Numbered from the stretch's first letter, positions 45,606 through 56,621 are shown. The stretch: DNA of 64,000 bases from Cinnamomum chago (GCA_038049695.1 CP142461.1:23877001-23941000), one strand, 5' to 3'. Numbers and translations: made by a program. The notes: generated by a model not told the origin, from the sequence alone.

Positions 45606-47183
45606 TTGAAAATCTTTAAAATGGACTCCACTATGCTAGACTTTGTAGATTCTTCTAGACCCCTCATTCTTCCTTCTATTGGAGATTCAAACCCTCACTT
45701 AAATGAATATCAATTTGACTCAAAAGAGGAAGAAAATGAGTATGATGAAGATGATCTTCAACAAGCCTATAATGAATTATATACATTATCTTCAAAGCTT
45801 GATAAAAGAAATAGAAGTTTAAGAGAAGAATCTATGAAACTAAACAAAGAGTTAGTCTCTTCAAAAGATGAGCTTAGAGAGAAAGAAGAAGTCATAAATT
45901 GTTTAGAATCTAAGTTCATGATCTCTTTAAGTAACCAATCTAACATTCAAGATGAGCTAAGAGAATTAAAGATGGGTTATGATAATGTCAAAAAGGAAAA
46001 TCTAAAACTAAGAGATCATTTACAAAGGCAAGATAAAGACTTTAACAATCTTGAATCTAAATTGTCTATATCTAAGGAAAATTTATCTAATGCTCAAGAT
46101 GAATTAAATGAGATTAAGATAAATTGTGATGAGCTTAAAAAGGAAAATTGTAACCTAAGAGATACAATTAAAAGACAAGATGAAAACATTAACTATTTAA
46201 AATCCAAGTTGACAATTTCAAATGAAAATTTGTCTAATGCTCAAAGCAATTCAAAAACTTTAGAACTTGGATCTAATGTTGTTAATGAGCTTAATTCTAA
46301 GTTAAAACTTGCCTATGAAGAGCTAAGCAATTATAAGGAAATTGAAAATGAACTTTCAAAAGTCAAACATGAAAATTCAATCCTTATAACCAAAGTCACT
46401 CAACTTGAAAACTATAAACAAAAGTATGAGTGCAAGGTTACCCAAAGTGAAGATAGACTTGAAAAATTATTTAAAATGGGTAAACCTCATGGAGATAGGA
46501 CGGGTATTGGATTCAATAGGAATATGTCTCATGACCCTAAATTCACCAACACTTTTGTGAAAGGTGAGTCCTCTTTCTCTAGCACTCTTCCTCCCTTGCC
46601 CAAATCAAAATGTAATTATTGTGGCATTGAAGGGCATTTTACATTTGAGTGCAAACTAAGGAAAAGAAGCTATGTGTCTAAACCCATCTTTGAACTCAAG
46701 AAAGTAAAATCAAACTTGAAGGGTAAGACACTAAAAACAAAGGAAGACTCCATAAAGCTTAAACAAGTTAAACCAATTAACAAGGAGTCTCCAAAAATAG
46801 ATTCTAAAAAGGTTAAACAAGTCAAACCAAGTTTAAAAGAATCTATTAACAAAAAGCTTCTCAACCTACCTCCCTTAAGTCAAAACATGAAAGAACTTTT
46901 GAAGAAATTTACTAAGTTAAATCTAAATTTCAAAAGTCAAAGAAAGGGAGAAAATAAGAAGAAAAGAAATTTGAAGCAATCCCCTATGAAACAAACTCAC
47001 CAACTCTCTAAGACTAATCATCAATCTAAAAAAGTCAAACCTCAAAGATTTGATGTTAAGTCTAAAAGAATTTATCAAGTCAAATCTCCTTTAGTTGGTG
47101 AGAACCCCAAACTAGACCTCAAAGTTCAAACCTCTCAAGACCTTAGGTGGATTCCTAAAGTTCGATACTTAGACAAACCTTAA
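45606..47183 (+). CDS. SIRE-nd Gag-like coiled-coil CCHC protein, 525 aa
   Basis: The only ORF of the element, uninterrupted. Starts at 45606 or, more likely, at the internal ATG 45621 (MDSTMLDF). Residues about 40-290 are a heptad-rich, charged coiled coil (LxxK/ExxL patterns with repeated SKxxLSNAQDEL units). Then comes a TGIGFN motif, a single knuckle CNYCGIEGHFTFEC (residues 336-349, C-X2-C-X4-H-X4-C), a Lys-rich tail with KQVKP repeats, and an end RWIPKVRYLDKP. This order (coiled coil, GLGFN-like motif, CCHC, KWVPK-like end) matches the segment of SIRE/Maximus Gag-Pol between the capsid and integrase. The capsid and all enzymes are missing. Probable role: RNA binding and co-assembly with Gag of an autonomous partner. 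Family placement is inference from motifs. Confidence 0.85.
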   Translation: MKIFKMDSTMLDFVDSSRPLILPSIGDSNPHLNEYQFDSKEEENEYDEDDLQQAYNELYTLSSKLDKRNRSLREESMKLNKELVSSKDELREKEEVINCLESKFMISLSNQSNIQDELRELKMGYDNVKKENLKLRDHLQRQDKDFNNLESKLSISKENLSNAQDELNEIKINCDELKKENCNLRDTIKRQDENINYLKSKLTISNENLSNAQSNSKTLELGSNVVNELNSKLKLAYEELSNYKEIENELSKVKHENSILITKVTQLENYKQKYECKVTQSEDRLEKLFKMGKPHGDRTGIGFNRNMSHDPKFTNTFVKGESSFSSTLPPLPKSKCNYCGIEGHFTFECKLRKRSYVSKPIFELKKVKSNLKGKTLKTKEDSIKLKQVKPINKESPKIDSKKVKQVKPSLKESINKKLLNLPPLSQNMKELLKKFTKLNLNFKSQRKGENKKKRNLKQSPMKQTHQLSKTNHQSKKVKPQRFDVKSKRIYQVKSPLVGENPKLDLKVQTSQDLRWIPKVRYLDKP

Positions 47184-49530
47184 GGCCTTGACCCTCATTG
47201 ACCAACCTATGCTTTATAAGTTAAACCTTTTGTTGGTCATGATTGCATTTGCATTTTGTTTTCTTTTAGTTATATTTCATAAAATGCATTGCTTCTTTAT
47301 GATCATTTGATTTTGTCTTCATGCACCATTCTAGTTACATGTCATGGTTTTCAAAATCTCTTGATTATAATCTCATCATGTTTGATTTGCTTTTTGCTTG
47401 CATTTAGTTTTATGTTTTGCATTGCATTTCTACATGATTAATTGATTGTGATTTCAAAAGCTTTCATAGCTAGATTCTTCATAATCAATTGGATTTTCCA
47501 TGGTTTTATAAGTTAAACTTTTTTATGGAAAATTGTTTTGAAAAATTCAACTTGTATGTGTTTCAATTAAGTTATATCTTTTAATATACATGTTGAAAAT
47601 TGATCTTCAAAATCATTCCTTTTATGCTCATTGTTGAATTTTGTTTATTGAAATGATTTGAAGATTGGATGATTGGAAATGCTCTATAACTTCATTAGTT
47701 AGATTCTTCAAAGCATGTTCCATGATTCTCATTTCCTTTTCTTTTGGTTGTATTATCTTTAGAAATGGAAATGTATGTTGTTTGCATCTTTGCCTTTTTA
47801 GCTATTCTTTTTATATGCAAATGACAATTGGTTCCATGTATGGTTGTGATATTGGTAGTATTTGTAAAAACCATACTAGAACCCAAATCCATCCTCTATG
47901 CCTAATAGTCATTTCTTTGTGGATGGTTATGATGTTGATTCATGTGTATTCTCTTGATATCATCCTTATACATGTTTCAACCTCATATTAGTGTTCTTGA
48001 TCATATGAACCTTTTTGAAATCCATTACTTGTATTTCATAGTTATATCTCTTGTTTGATGGATTTCTTAGTGTTGAATTCATATGATCTAGACACTTTGG
48101 AAATTGCATGCATTACAAAGCTTTATCCTTTTGCATTGCAATTTGCCTTGTTCATCACTATGCTCAATAGTTATATCTTTAAAAGTGATGAATATGCATT
48201 AATGATGCTTGATGGAAGTTTATCACATCCTTGCTTTTACTCATGTTATCATATTCAATTGGTTACATTTGGTATAACTTTCCATTGATTTCATATCCAA
48301 TTGATATCTTATCTTGTGTATGTGATAGACCTTGTGTGCTTTGGACTAAACTTGATAAGTAATATGATCATTCCATGTCACACATCATTAGCATCATAAT
48401 ACTCATGTTTGCCACCTCTTTTGTTCTTATAGTTATATCTCATGACCACCATGTTTATGTGTTCATAATAATGGTTGGTTATTAGTTGAGGTTGGCTTCA
48501 TGTTTGAATTTCATTTCACTCAATTTGCACTTTAATAAGTCATATTTATTGATTGAATGAAATGATTTTCAAAATCTTACATAGCATATGATTTTCATTA
48601 GTAATATAGATTGATGCTATGTTTGAGTAAACCCCATATCATGGATAGCTCTAATTTGGATTTCTCATAATAGTTATACTTTTAAATCCATTTTAGAGTG
48701 ATTATGTTAATAGTCATATCCTTTAATCTCAATTGATATGTTTGTTTCAATTGATATCCATGATTGCTTCTCCCATTAGACCTAGCTCTCTTTTGGTAAT
48801 TTGATCATATTGAGCTTTATAGTTAAATGAATCTAATCCTTTCCTTGAAGTTGACCCTCACTTGGTTAAACCATCTACTTCTTGAATCTAATAGTTAAAT
48901 CTTTGTCAAGAGTTTGACAAAAGAAGAGAATGGATTGAGGGGGAGTGTAAACCTTCATAGGAAGTATTAGTTGTGATCAAATTGACCCTAGGATTGTTTT
49001 TTTTTTCCCTTAGAGATAACTTCCTCACATGATACCCTGTTATGAATTTCATTTTCGATTTCATTTGTTAACAGGTGCTTCTAAAGGTATTTTCCTTGTT
49101 TCATGTGTGTAGGTACCTTTGCAATTTAATGTCAAAGGGGGAGAGAGTTTAAGTACTCAAAGATCTCCTACTCATCAAAGGGGGAGAGAGTTCGAGAGTT
49201 CAAGTACTCGAAGATCTCCTATCCATCAAAGGGGGAGAAAGCTTTCAAGTTCTCAAGAGAGAGAGGCATGGTCAAAGGGGGAGAGCAAAAAGAAGAAAGA
49301 AAGCTTGGAGCTAAAGAAGATGCTTGGTCAATGAGAGGAAGAAGAAAGAAAGCTTGAAGAATGATCAAGCTCCAAGCATCAAGAAGAGTGAAGTAAAGAG
49401 CCAAAGAGCCCAAGCTAAGAGAAGGAGCATCCAAGCAGATTTCAAGTCTTGTCAAGCTTAGGGGGAGCTAAAGACTAAGTGTGTAATTTCTATGATGAGT
49501 AAGTTGCCATCAAATTGCAAAGGGGGAGAT
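47184..49530 (+). other. SIRE-nd noncoding 3' region with multiple polypurine tracts
   Basis: About 2.35 kb without a credible ORF, yet colinear with 13015-14756 of the old copy. It holds many scattered AGTTATAT-like motifs (47268, 47570, 48039, 48168, 48430, 48671 and others). From 49131 on it has five AAAGGGGGAGA tracts, the last (about 49519-49530) directly before the 3' LTR. Confidence 0.75.
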
Positions 49531-51298
49531 TGTTAGGTCTTTTGTTTTTGCAATTTGATGGATGCATTGCATATTGGCATCATTTGTATTCACACACTAC
49601 CATTGGTTTAGAAAACCCTTGAAATCTAGTTTTATACATGCATAGTTTTTAGATTTGGAAAAGTTTGTGTTTTATGCATGGTTTGGTTCTAAACTTGGAT
49701 GCATTGGTTTTAGAACCCAAAACTCTTTTGAAAACCTAATTCCTTGTGCATTATATTTGGAAAATCATGTTAGGTATTTAGGTTTGAGCTTTGCATGCAT
49801 TCATTACAAAAAGAATCATTTTTGTATGCTTGTTCACTTGAAAAGAGTTTTTATCAAATCAAGCTAGCCTTTGGTTTTAAACCTTTGAATCATTTTAGGC
49901 TTTGTGTGTTTCATGTTTTTAAATGTTTTAAAACATGTTTTTAAGCTTGGTTTAGTGACCCACAAAATTCCACAAAGAAAATCTTCAAAATGCAAAAGTT
50001 GGAATTTTTGGGGGTGTCCCGGCAGTGTCGCCGGTCGACCGAGACCTGGGTCTCGGTCGACCGAGAACACTGCAGGGCAAATGGGCTGTTTTTTGAACTG
50101 AAGCCCCAACGGTCAGAAATCTGACCGTTGTGCCTTCTCGGTCGACCGAGACCTCTTTGCCGGTCGACCGAGAACTAGCCGTTGGCAACTTTTTGGCTAT
50201 AAAGTCCATTCATTTCCAACCTTTTTCAAGGCTTGAACCATGAACTTTTGAGAGCATTTTGGAGCCAAAGAAAGGGGAAGAAGTTGGAAAGGCTAGAGGG
50301 CTATTTGGAAATCAAACTCATGAGTTTTTAAAAGGTACATCTTCTAAGTTATTTTGATTTCCATTCAAATGAAATTCATGCATGTTCAAATCCTTGGTAT
50401 TTTCATTTATGCATGATTTCAAGCCTATAAAGAGTTGTTTTGCAAACTCAACATCTTCCTTGGTAAATTAGATTAGTTTGCAAACTCTCTTAACTAATTC
50501 ACATGCTTTCTTAGACTTTTACATTCATACAACTTGTTTAGTTCATTTATTAAAGTTGTTTGAATTTCACATGTGATTAGTTTTCTCTTCAATCATCATT
50601 TTATAAGCTTTGATTTTAAAATGCATCATGCATTCATTTAAGAGCTTCTTTGTTAAGATTGATTGAAGAAACACATTCATACACTTGTGCACACACTTTA
50701 GCTTGTTTTAAGTGTATGTTTGTAATTTGTATTAAACTTTCATATTAGCCTATTCAAGAGGCAATTTCATATGAGCATAAATTGTAATCTCTTAGAGTGA
50801 TCTTTTAGAAAGACACCTTCTTTGAGAAATCAACTTTGTAAAGGTTATTGCTTAGCCTTTGAAAAGCATCTTGTAAGGTTATTGCTTAGCCTTTGAAAAG
50901 CATCTTGTAGGGTTATTGCTTAGCCTAAGAAAAGCATTTTGTAAAGGTTATTGCTTAGCCTAGAAAAGCACATTGTAAGGTTGTTGTTGAGCCTAGAAAA
51001 ACAACATTGTATAGGTTATTGCTTAGCCTTTGAAAAAGCATAAATAGTGGAAATCCGGTGGGGTGTTGGATGCACAAGCCGGTAGTGGATGTAGGCACGT
51101 TGGCCGAACCACTATAAATATGGTGTTGTGGTGCATGCTATGTGGTGATTGTATTTGTATTAGCTTCCGCATTTTGTTTGTTAATCATCACATGTGACTA
51201 GTTTATGCTAAGAAGTTAAAATTGGTCATAATTAGTCATAGTTGTAGCTCACCCTATTCACCCCCCCCCTCTAGGGTTAGGATCCTCGTGGACTTTCA
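49531..51298 (+). repeat. SIRE-nd 3' LTR
   Basis: 1768 bp. Matches the 5' LTR at a constant offset of 5798 bp up to the C tract, which has 9 instead of 14 cytosines. Ends GGACTTTCA, then GAGAT. Confidence 0.94.
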
Positions 51299-51303
51299 GA
51301 GAT

Positions 51304-51700
51304 CAGGTCCTGGACTTTTTTCCACAAATTGTAAGTTCAGAAAACCCATCTAGGAAACCATACTTTGATCCCACAATCAAAGCCAATCAGGTTGGGAAGT
51401 GGAATAGAAAAGAAGATCAAAGGAGAAGCTACTGCAGAAAATTCCTGCAACTGGTATTGCTGATTGCAGGCTGAGTTCAGACCTTTGAAGCTTTTCTTTT
51501 CGGAGATTTGAGGCATTCATATCATCAAGGTAATAGTCCTCTATCATCTCCTTACATTATACACATGTTGATCATGATTTCATGGAGTTTTATGCATGTT
51601 TTCATGGCTGGAAATCAGATCTGTGTTCTTGTTTTAAAACTTGAAAAACCAAATCAGCCATGGGAAGTCCAAGTTCAGATCTGTAATGCATGAACTTTCA
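51304..51700 (+). repeat. Cop2 5' LTR, second segment
   Basis: Continues the Cop2 LTR after the SIRE-nd insertion and ends TGAACTTTCA. TGGTATCAAAGC (51702-51713) follows as the primer-binding site, a tRNA-Met type with one change from the usual TGGTATCAGAGC. Confidence 0.88.
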
Positions 51701-52991
51701 GTGGTATCAAAGCCTCTCCATGTGAAATCATGATCCCATGATGTGTTAATATTAATCCTATCTTAGTTAAGGGCATGGTGGCACCCTCCTAGATACTTTT
51801 TACTGCATAAAAAGTGTGCAGGAATTTTTCCAGCTTGCTGGAATTTTTCAGAATGCTGTTTACTGTATGATAGGAGTGCAGGAATTTTTTCCAGGGTGCT
51901 GGAATAATTTCAGAACACTATATAGTGCTGTACATAGCACAATGAATGAACTAACCTCTTTGTTTGCAGCCATATAATTGCATCCTTGATGGTTCGCATG
52001 TATGTGTGTGGATTTGGATGTTTTTTAATTAGTTGGAAAGTGTACGATTGCGCGTTTAGCAATCATAGGAAGTTGTAATTTTTCCTTGTTTTTATTCCAA
52101 CTAGTCTTCATGTAAGCTTTCTTGAAAAGCATAGGGATCTCCAATGTAATTTTTGGTTTTTGCTTTTCATGGGTTTGCTTGTATAAATTTATTTATTGTA
52201 ACAAGCAAGAAGAAGAAAGCTTCAAAGATTGCATGGTTGCAAGTAGAAGAGGATTCCATGGTGGTGGAGGCAACGAAGGTGTCCAAGTGCGAAAAGGACT
52301 CTTAACCAAGTATCCTAGTTGGATTAGGATTCCTAGTTGGATAAGGATTCCTAGTTGGATAAGGATTTGAAGTCCGAAGAGCAGGGAGCCATCAAGGATT
52401 GCATTATATTTATTGCTTTATATAATTGCTATTATTGCTATGTTTATCACCTAGTAACATGGCCACCACTAGGTTCTTAAAATTGGCATCTTTCTATATT
52501 GGATTGTTTTTTGTTTGGAAAATTGTTTTTAAACGGATCTTAGACCAGCACCTTCTATTTGTCTAAGGTTTAAAAATTGGATAGGGTTTAGTTTATCTTG
52601 GTACCCTAAGTTTCCAAAAGAGGCCAAACTAAAATCTAATAAGTTGCTACCTTAGTGGGCCCATAGCCCATTGGTCCCAAGTTAGGAAATTTGACCCTTT
52701 AAAGTGATTTGCTCAAATATTTTAAAGCAAAAGTTATTTATGTTCAGGATGACTTAAGTCATTGAGTCATGAATTTAATTAACTAGGTTTGCTAGATTTA
52801 AAAGGATTTTTTGAGTAACCAATGTAAAGGTCAAAAGAGTTTTTCAAAACCCTAGTGTTAAATAATCAAGTGGGAGAGGGGTTTGGAAAAACCCCACGGC
52901 CTTCCATTTTCGGTTCATGCTATCTCAATGGAGTATTAGTGGGAGCGGCCACCCCTTCGGTGGAGTTCTTTACTAAAGATCGCTTCGATCT
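51701..52991 (+). other. Cop2 leader, first part
   Basis: Noncoding leader. It has three tandem copies of an 18-bp GATTCCTAGTTGGATAAG-like unit (about 52309-52368), a perfect hairpin GGGGTTT/AAACCCC (52878-52895), and the first copy of a hairpin repeat with CCACC-CCTTC-GGTGG near 52949. Interrupted by Gyp3. Confidence 0.8.
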
Positions 52992-54600
52992 TGTCACACC
53001 CCCAGAAGTGAAACCGGGGTTATGCGTGAGATTAGGGCCAATTAAAATTTTTCAACAATAATAATAATAATAACACTTGTCCCCAATCATGTCCCAAATG
53101 GATCGAAGATCGCTGTGAGGTATAAATGTTTCCTCGAATATATAAATCAATAGCGGAAGCTTCATATAAACAAGTGGTATCTCAAGATGTATAGTTAAGA
53201 GCAATACGGAAGTATATTATTTAAGTTCAAGTTTAAAACAGTAAACAAAAGTATTAATTACAATGAAAGACCACGATAAAACTTGGGCCTAACCAAAAGA
53301 ACCAAAAGATGCATCTATCTAAAATAAGCATGAGGCACTCGAGTACGGGGTCGGTACGACTATACAACGCTGTCCGTACTATAGTCTAGGAGGTCATCAG
53401 ACTGATCCGCCTGAATCTCCTCCGTCGTCTCCTCCTCGATGAAGAAGGGCTCGGTACCTATGTACCAAGAGTAGTAGCATCAAACACGACGGTCGGCAGG
53501 CATATATAAATATACAACATCAATAGATATGCAGAACGAATCAGAATAGGCGATAGACAAGATCATAAAATATGCATAGCAGCCTGATCGTAAGAAGTGC
53601 ATAGCATATGAATCATAAACAAACTAACATAAACATCTAGCAAGATAGGCGGTCCACATATGCTAATTACCACGGGATAGTATCATTGCCCTCCCTACTC
53701 CCATTGAGTTGTGGTGGAGATATCAAGGCACTGGATATAACAGGCAGCAAGGCACAAGATTAAAGCCTGGCAACAAGGCACGAGTAGTAACTCGGCAACA
53801 AGGCACGGTAATGACCCGGCAAACAAGCAAGATCCATCAATAAGTAAAAGGTCGTACTGCGCAGACGTTCATCAAGGTCCTCACACAGATGGTGCCCCAT
53901 CTGTGTTGGGCGATATACAGCTGAGTGGTGCCTGACACAAGGATCCCTAGACAAACAATAGTGAGGGGCTAGGCTTTCTTGCGTGAACAAGATTTATCAT
54001 CAAAAGAGAGACTACTTCCCATTATCAAGTTAAGATCAATGTCAATACCATAAGTAGTCCTCATCAAGCTTTTACAATCAAAGCCACATAACCTCAACAC
54101 TCCTATCAATCGTCAAAACAAGCGGAACATCAAAAGGGATCCTAAGTTCAACACCTAGGTTCATCAAGAAATCCCAAAATAAAACAAAGAAAACGAAGCT
54201 AAGGAACATGAACATAGCATGTAGAAAAGTACCAGACGGTACAATCTGGAATCAGAAGCGATAAACAATCCAATCCTAGGTATAATGTTAAACCCGAGGC
54301 ATCGTACAACCATACTCAGTCAACGAAGGGAATAGGGTTCGCGATACCCAAACAAACAATCTTCGTGCATAGATATAAAGAGGGTATCCTGTTGTCCCGT
54401 ACCGTTCAAGATTGAGATAGGTTATAATCGATGTAACCGGATTAACTGTAAAAGACGTCGGCTCAAAACATCTTTACATATAGTCAAATGAGTCCAAAAA
54501 GGTAGTCAAGGTTCCACCTAAGTCCAACTACAAGAGTGTCAAAAGGGCCCTTCAAAAAGTATCCATCAGTGGGCCCGGTCCATATCCCACACAGAGTACC

Positions 54601-54647
54601 CGGTCAACCGCATACACTGCAGTTACAGAACCTCAGTTCTGTAACTG
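54601..54647. repeat. Self-complementary cassette in Gyp3 LTR
   Basis: CGGTCAACCG followed by a perfect 12-bp inverted repeat CAGTTACAGAAC-CTCA-GTTCTGTAACTG (54620-54647). It lies about 1.63 kb from the LTR 3' end. Confidence 0.85.
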
Positions 54648-55029
54648 AAGTGAAATGGGTGGAAACTCCTTTCCAACATCCCAGAACATGTAATCAGTGA
54701 GTATGAAGCTAATCCTGCAAACAAAGAAAATAGGGCCTTGCCCTCTCCACATACATCCATACCCCCTCTCATCAAGTCCATTCAATTTATATTATTATAT
54801 TTTTAACATTTAAAGTATCAATGAGCATGTGGTAATCTAAATCATCATCAATCATCAAATCAAAGGAAAGACAAGCATATCTAAGCATATATATAAATAT
54901 CTACTTGCCTTTGGTGGAAAAATGCCCAAATCCAAAAATCCTAGAAGATTGAGCTCGCAGAGTCCACGCAAAGATGATAGTGATTATCGGAGGCTATGGG
55001 GCCCACTTGATTGGTGGCCCACGAAGTCA

Positions 55030-55740
55030 GTGGCCCATTGATAGAAAATTGAAAAAGATAGAATGGAAGAAATAAAGAAAGAAGAAATGGTGAGATGGGT
55101 GAATTAGAGAGAGAGAGAGACAACATTAGAGAGAGAAAGTAAAAAGAAGAAGAAAACAGAGAACAAGAAATAGAGAGAGACAGGGAAGAAGAAATAAAGA
55201 AACAAAGAGAAGAGAGAATAAAAGAGTGAAATGGGTTGGCTACTTCATGTGGCAGGGAGGAGTGAGAGGGGAAAGGAAATAGGAAAGAGAAACAGAGAAG
55301 GGAGGAGAAATGGAGAAAACGGAGAGGGAAAGAGAAAGAGAAAGAAGTGAAATGGGTTGTGGCTTCGCCGGAGATTGTTGAGCTCGGCGGTGACGCCGGT
55401 GTGTTCGGAGTCCGGCAGCGTGAGACAATGGTGAGAGTGAAGAGAAGGAGGACGATGGAGATGGGAGAAAAGGAATGAGGGCTGCTGTCGGTGAGGAATG
55501 GAGATGAGAAAGAAATGGAGAAAGAAGATAAAGAAAGAGGGAAATGACATGATGCAATGGTGAGGTGGGGAATGCACGTGGAACAAGGAGATGGGAAAGA
55601 AAGAAAGGACTAAAGAAAACAATGAATGGGAGAGAAAGAAATGAAAAGGCACGTGGAGATGGGATGAATGGATGAGTGAGGAGTGAGAATGGGATGAGGA
55701 GAGAGAATGGAATGAAGATAGAGAAAGGAAAGTTTAAATG
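55030..55740. repeat. ~700-bp purine-rich (GA) tract
   Basis: A plus-strand run dominated by GAGAGA, GAAGAA and AAAGAG blocks with few pyrimidines. In the LTR sense (minus) it is a CT-rich stretch about 0.3-1.0 kb from the LTR start. Confidence 0.85.
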
Positions 55741-56056
55741 GGTTTGGGTCCGGTCAGGTTCTAGAGTGTCTTCGAGAGTCCGGATCAAGATGGGATAGAA
55801 GACTAAAGTTTAGGAAATAAAACCATCTACCCAACGATACCAAAATCTCGAAAAGTGGAAAAATACTAAAAAGCCCTCGGAACTATCCGGAAATAATGAC
55901 ACACACCTCTACTATACCCAAACGCACTCCGAATCGAGCGAGACTTCGCACGCAAGATCCATACGTCAAACCCGACTCGCTAAGACTCTAAACACACTTA
56001 CTAACTAATCATGCAATTAATTATAATTAATATGGGTTATGGGTCGGGATGTTACA

Positions 56057-56621
56057 GGTTAGTGGGTGAACTAATGTGAATATTCGTAATGAGGTGTTAG
56101 TGGGAGCGGCCATCCCTTCGGTGGAGTTCTTTACTAAAGATCACTTCTATAGAATGTCAATGAAGTGTTGGTGGGAGCGGCCATCCCTTCGGTGGAGCTC
56201 TTTACTAAAGTTCACTTCAAGATGAGATTAAAGTCACTTCCCTTCGGAGGACTTGAGTCATAGACATTCTGGGAACGTTCATAAGAGATGGTAATACACT
56301 TGACATAAGACGGTAATGACCTCTCCCTAGGAGTTAGTGTTATTTGTCATATGAGGCCAAACCAATCAGTGATTGGACTATCACTAGATATGCGTATCCA
56401 GACAGTGATGATCCAAATAAGCAGACCTTAACTCAACGTGACTGTAGGCTCGGCCATCCCTTCGATGGAGGGTCTATGAGGAGGTTGAGACACTGATACA
56501 TTATGATTAGGGTTAAATAATGTAAAAAGTCTTGTGCATGTTTTTCCTTTTATTACAAGCACCATATACATGTTACATATATACTGCCTGTCTAATTATA
56601 ACCTGTTATATATCCAGAGAG
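56057..56621 (+). other. Cop2 leader, second part with hairpin repeats
   Basis: Two tandem ~74-bp copies of GTGTTRGTGGGAGCGGCC... (about 56094 and 56168) and a partial one near 56449. Each contains CCATC-CCTTC-GGTGG or CCATC-CCTTC-GATGG, which can fold. A related CTTCC-CTTC-GGAGG lies near 56240. The segment ends at the gag ATG. Confidence 0.8.

Larger units (their letters stand above)
43733..51298 (+). mobile_element. SIRE-nd: young non-autonomous SIRE/Maximus-like element
   Basis: 7566 bp, flanked by perfect GAGAT duplications (43728-43732, 51299-51303). The LTRs (43733-45505 and 49531-51298) look identical except for a C tract of 14 against 9. It has one ORF (45606-47183) and about 2.3 kb of noncoding DNA; protease, integrase, reverse transcriptase and RNase H are absent. 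The LTR carries the GTGGATGTAGGC...CCGAACCACTATAAA block, and the 3' LTR is preceded by AAAGGGGGAGAT, both typical of SIRE/Opie-type copia. It must have been mobilised in trans. Confidence 0.93.
52992..56056 (-). mobile_element. Gyp3 LTR, reversed
   Basis: 3065 bp from TGTCACACCCCC to GGGATGTTACA. On the minus strand it starts TGTAACATCCCGACCC, a gypsy-type LTR start. No internal region. The flanks GATCT and GGTTA do not match, so either the duplication has decayed or a deletion occurred among the surrounding leader repeats. It contains a 12-bp inverted repeat (54620-54647), a purine-rich tract (about 55030-55740) and a degenerate acidic-ORF block (about 53380-53460). Reading frames of 182 and 135 codons on the minus strand at 55240-55788 are low-complexity CT-rich sequence. 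Confidence 0.85.

Noticed and set aside
45606..47183. 525-aa ORF as a captured host gene.
   Set aside because: It lies between a primer-binding site and polypurine tracts of an LTR element, and its motif order fits the SIRE/Maximus Gag-Pol linker.
55240..55788. Minus-strand reading frames of 182 and 135 codons.
   Set aside because: They are Ser/Phe/Pro/Leu-rich translations of a CT-rich tract inside a Gyp3 LTR and overlap each other in different frames; no domain or homology is visible.
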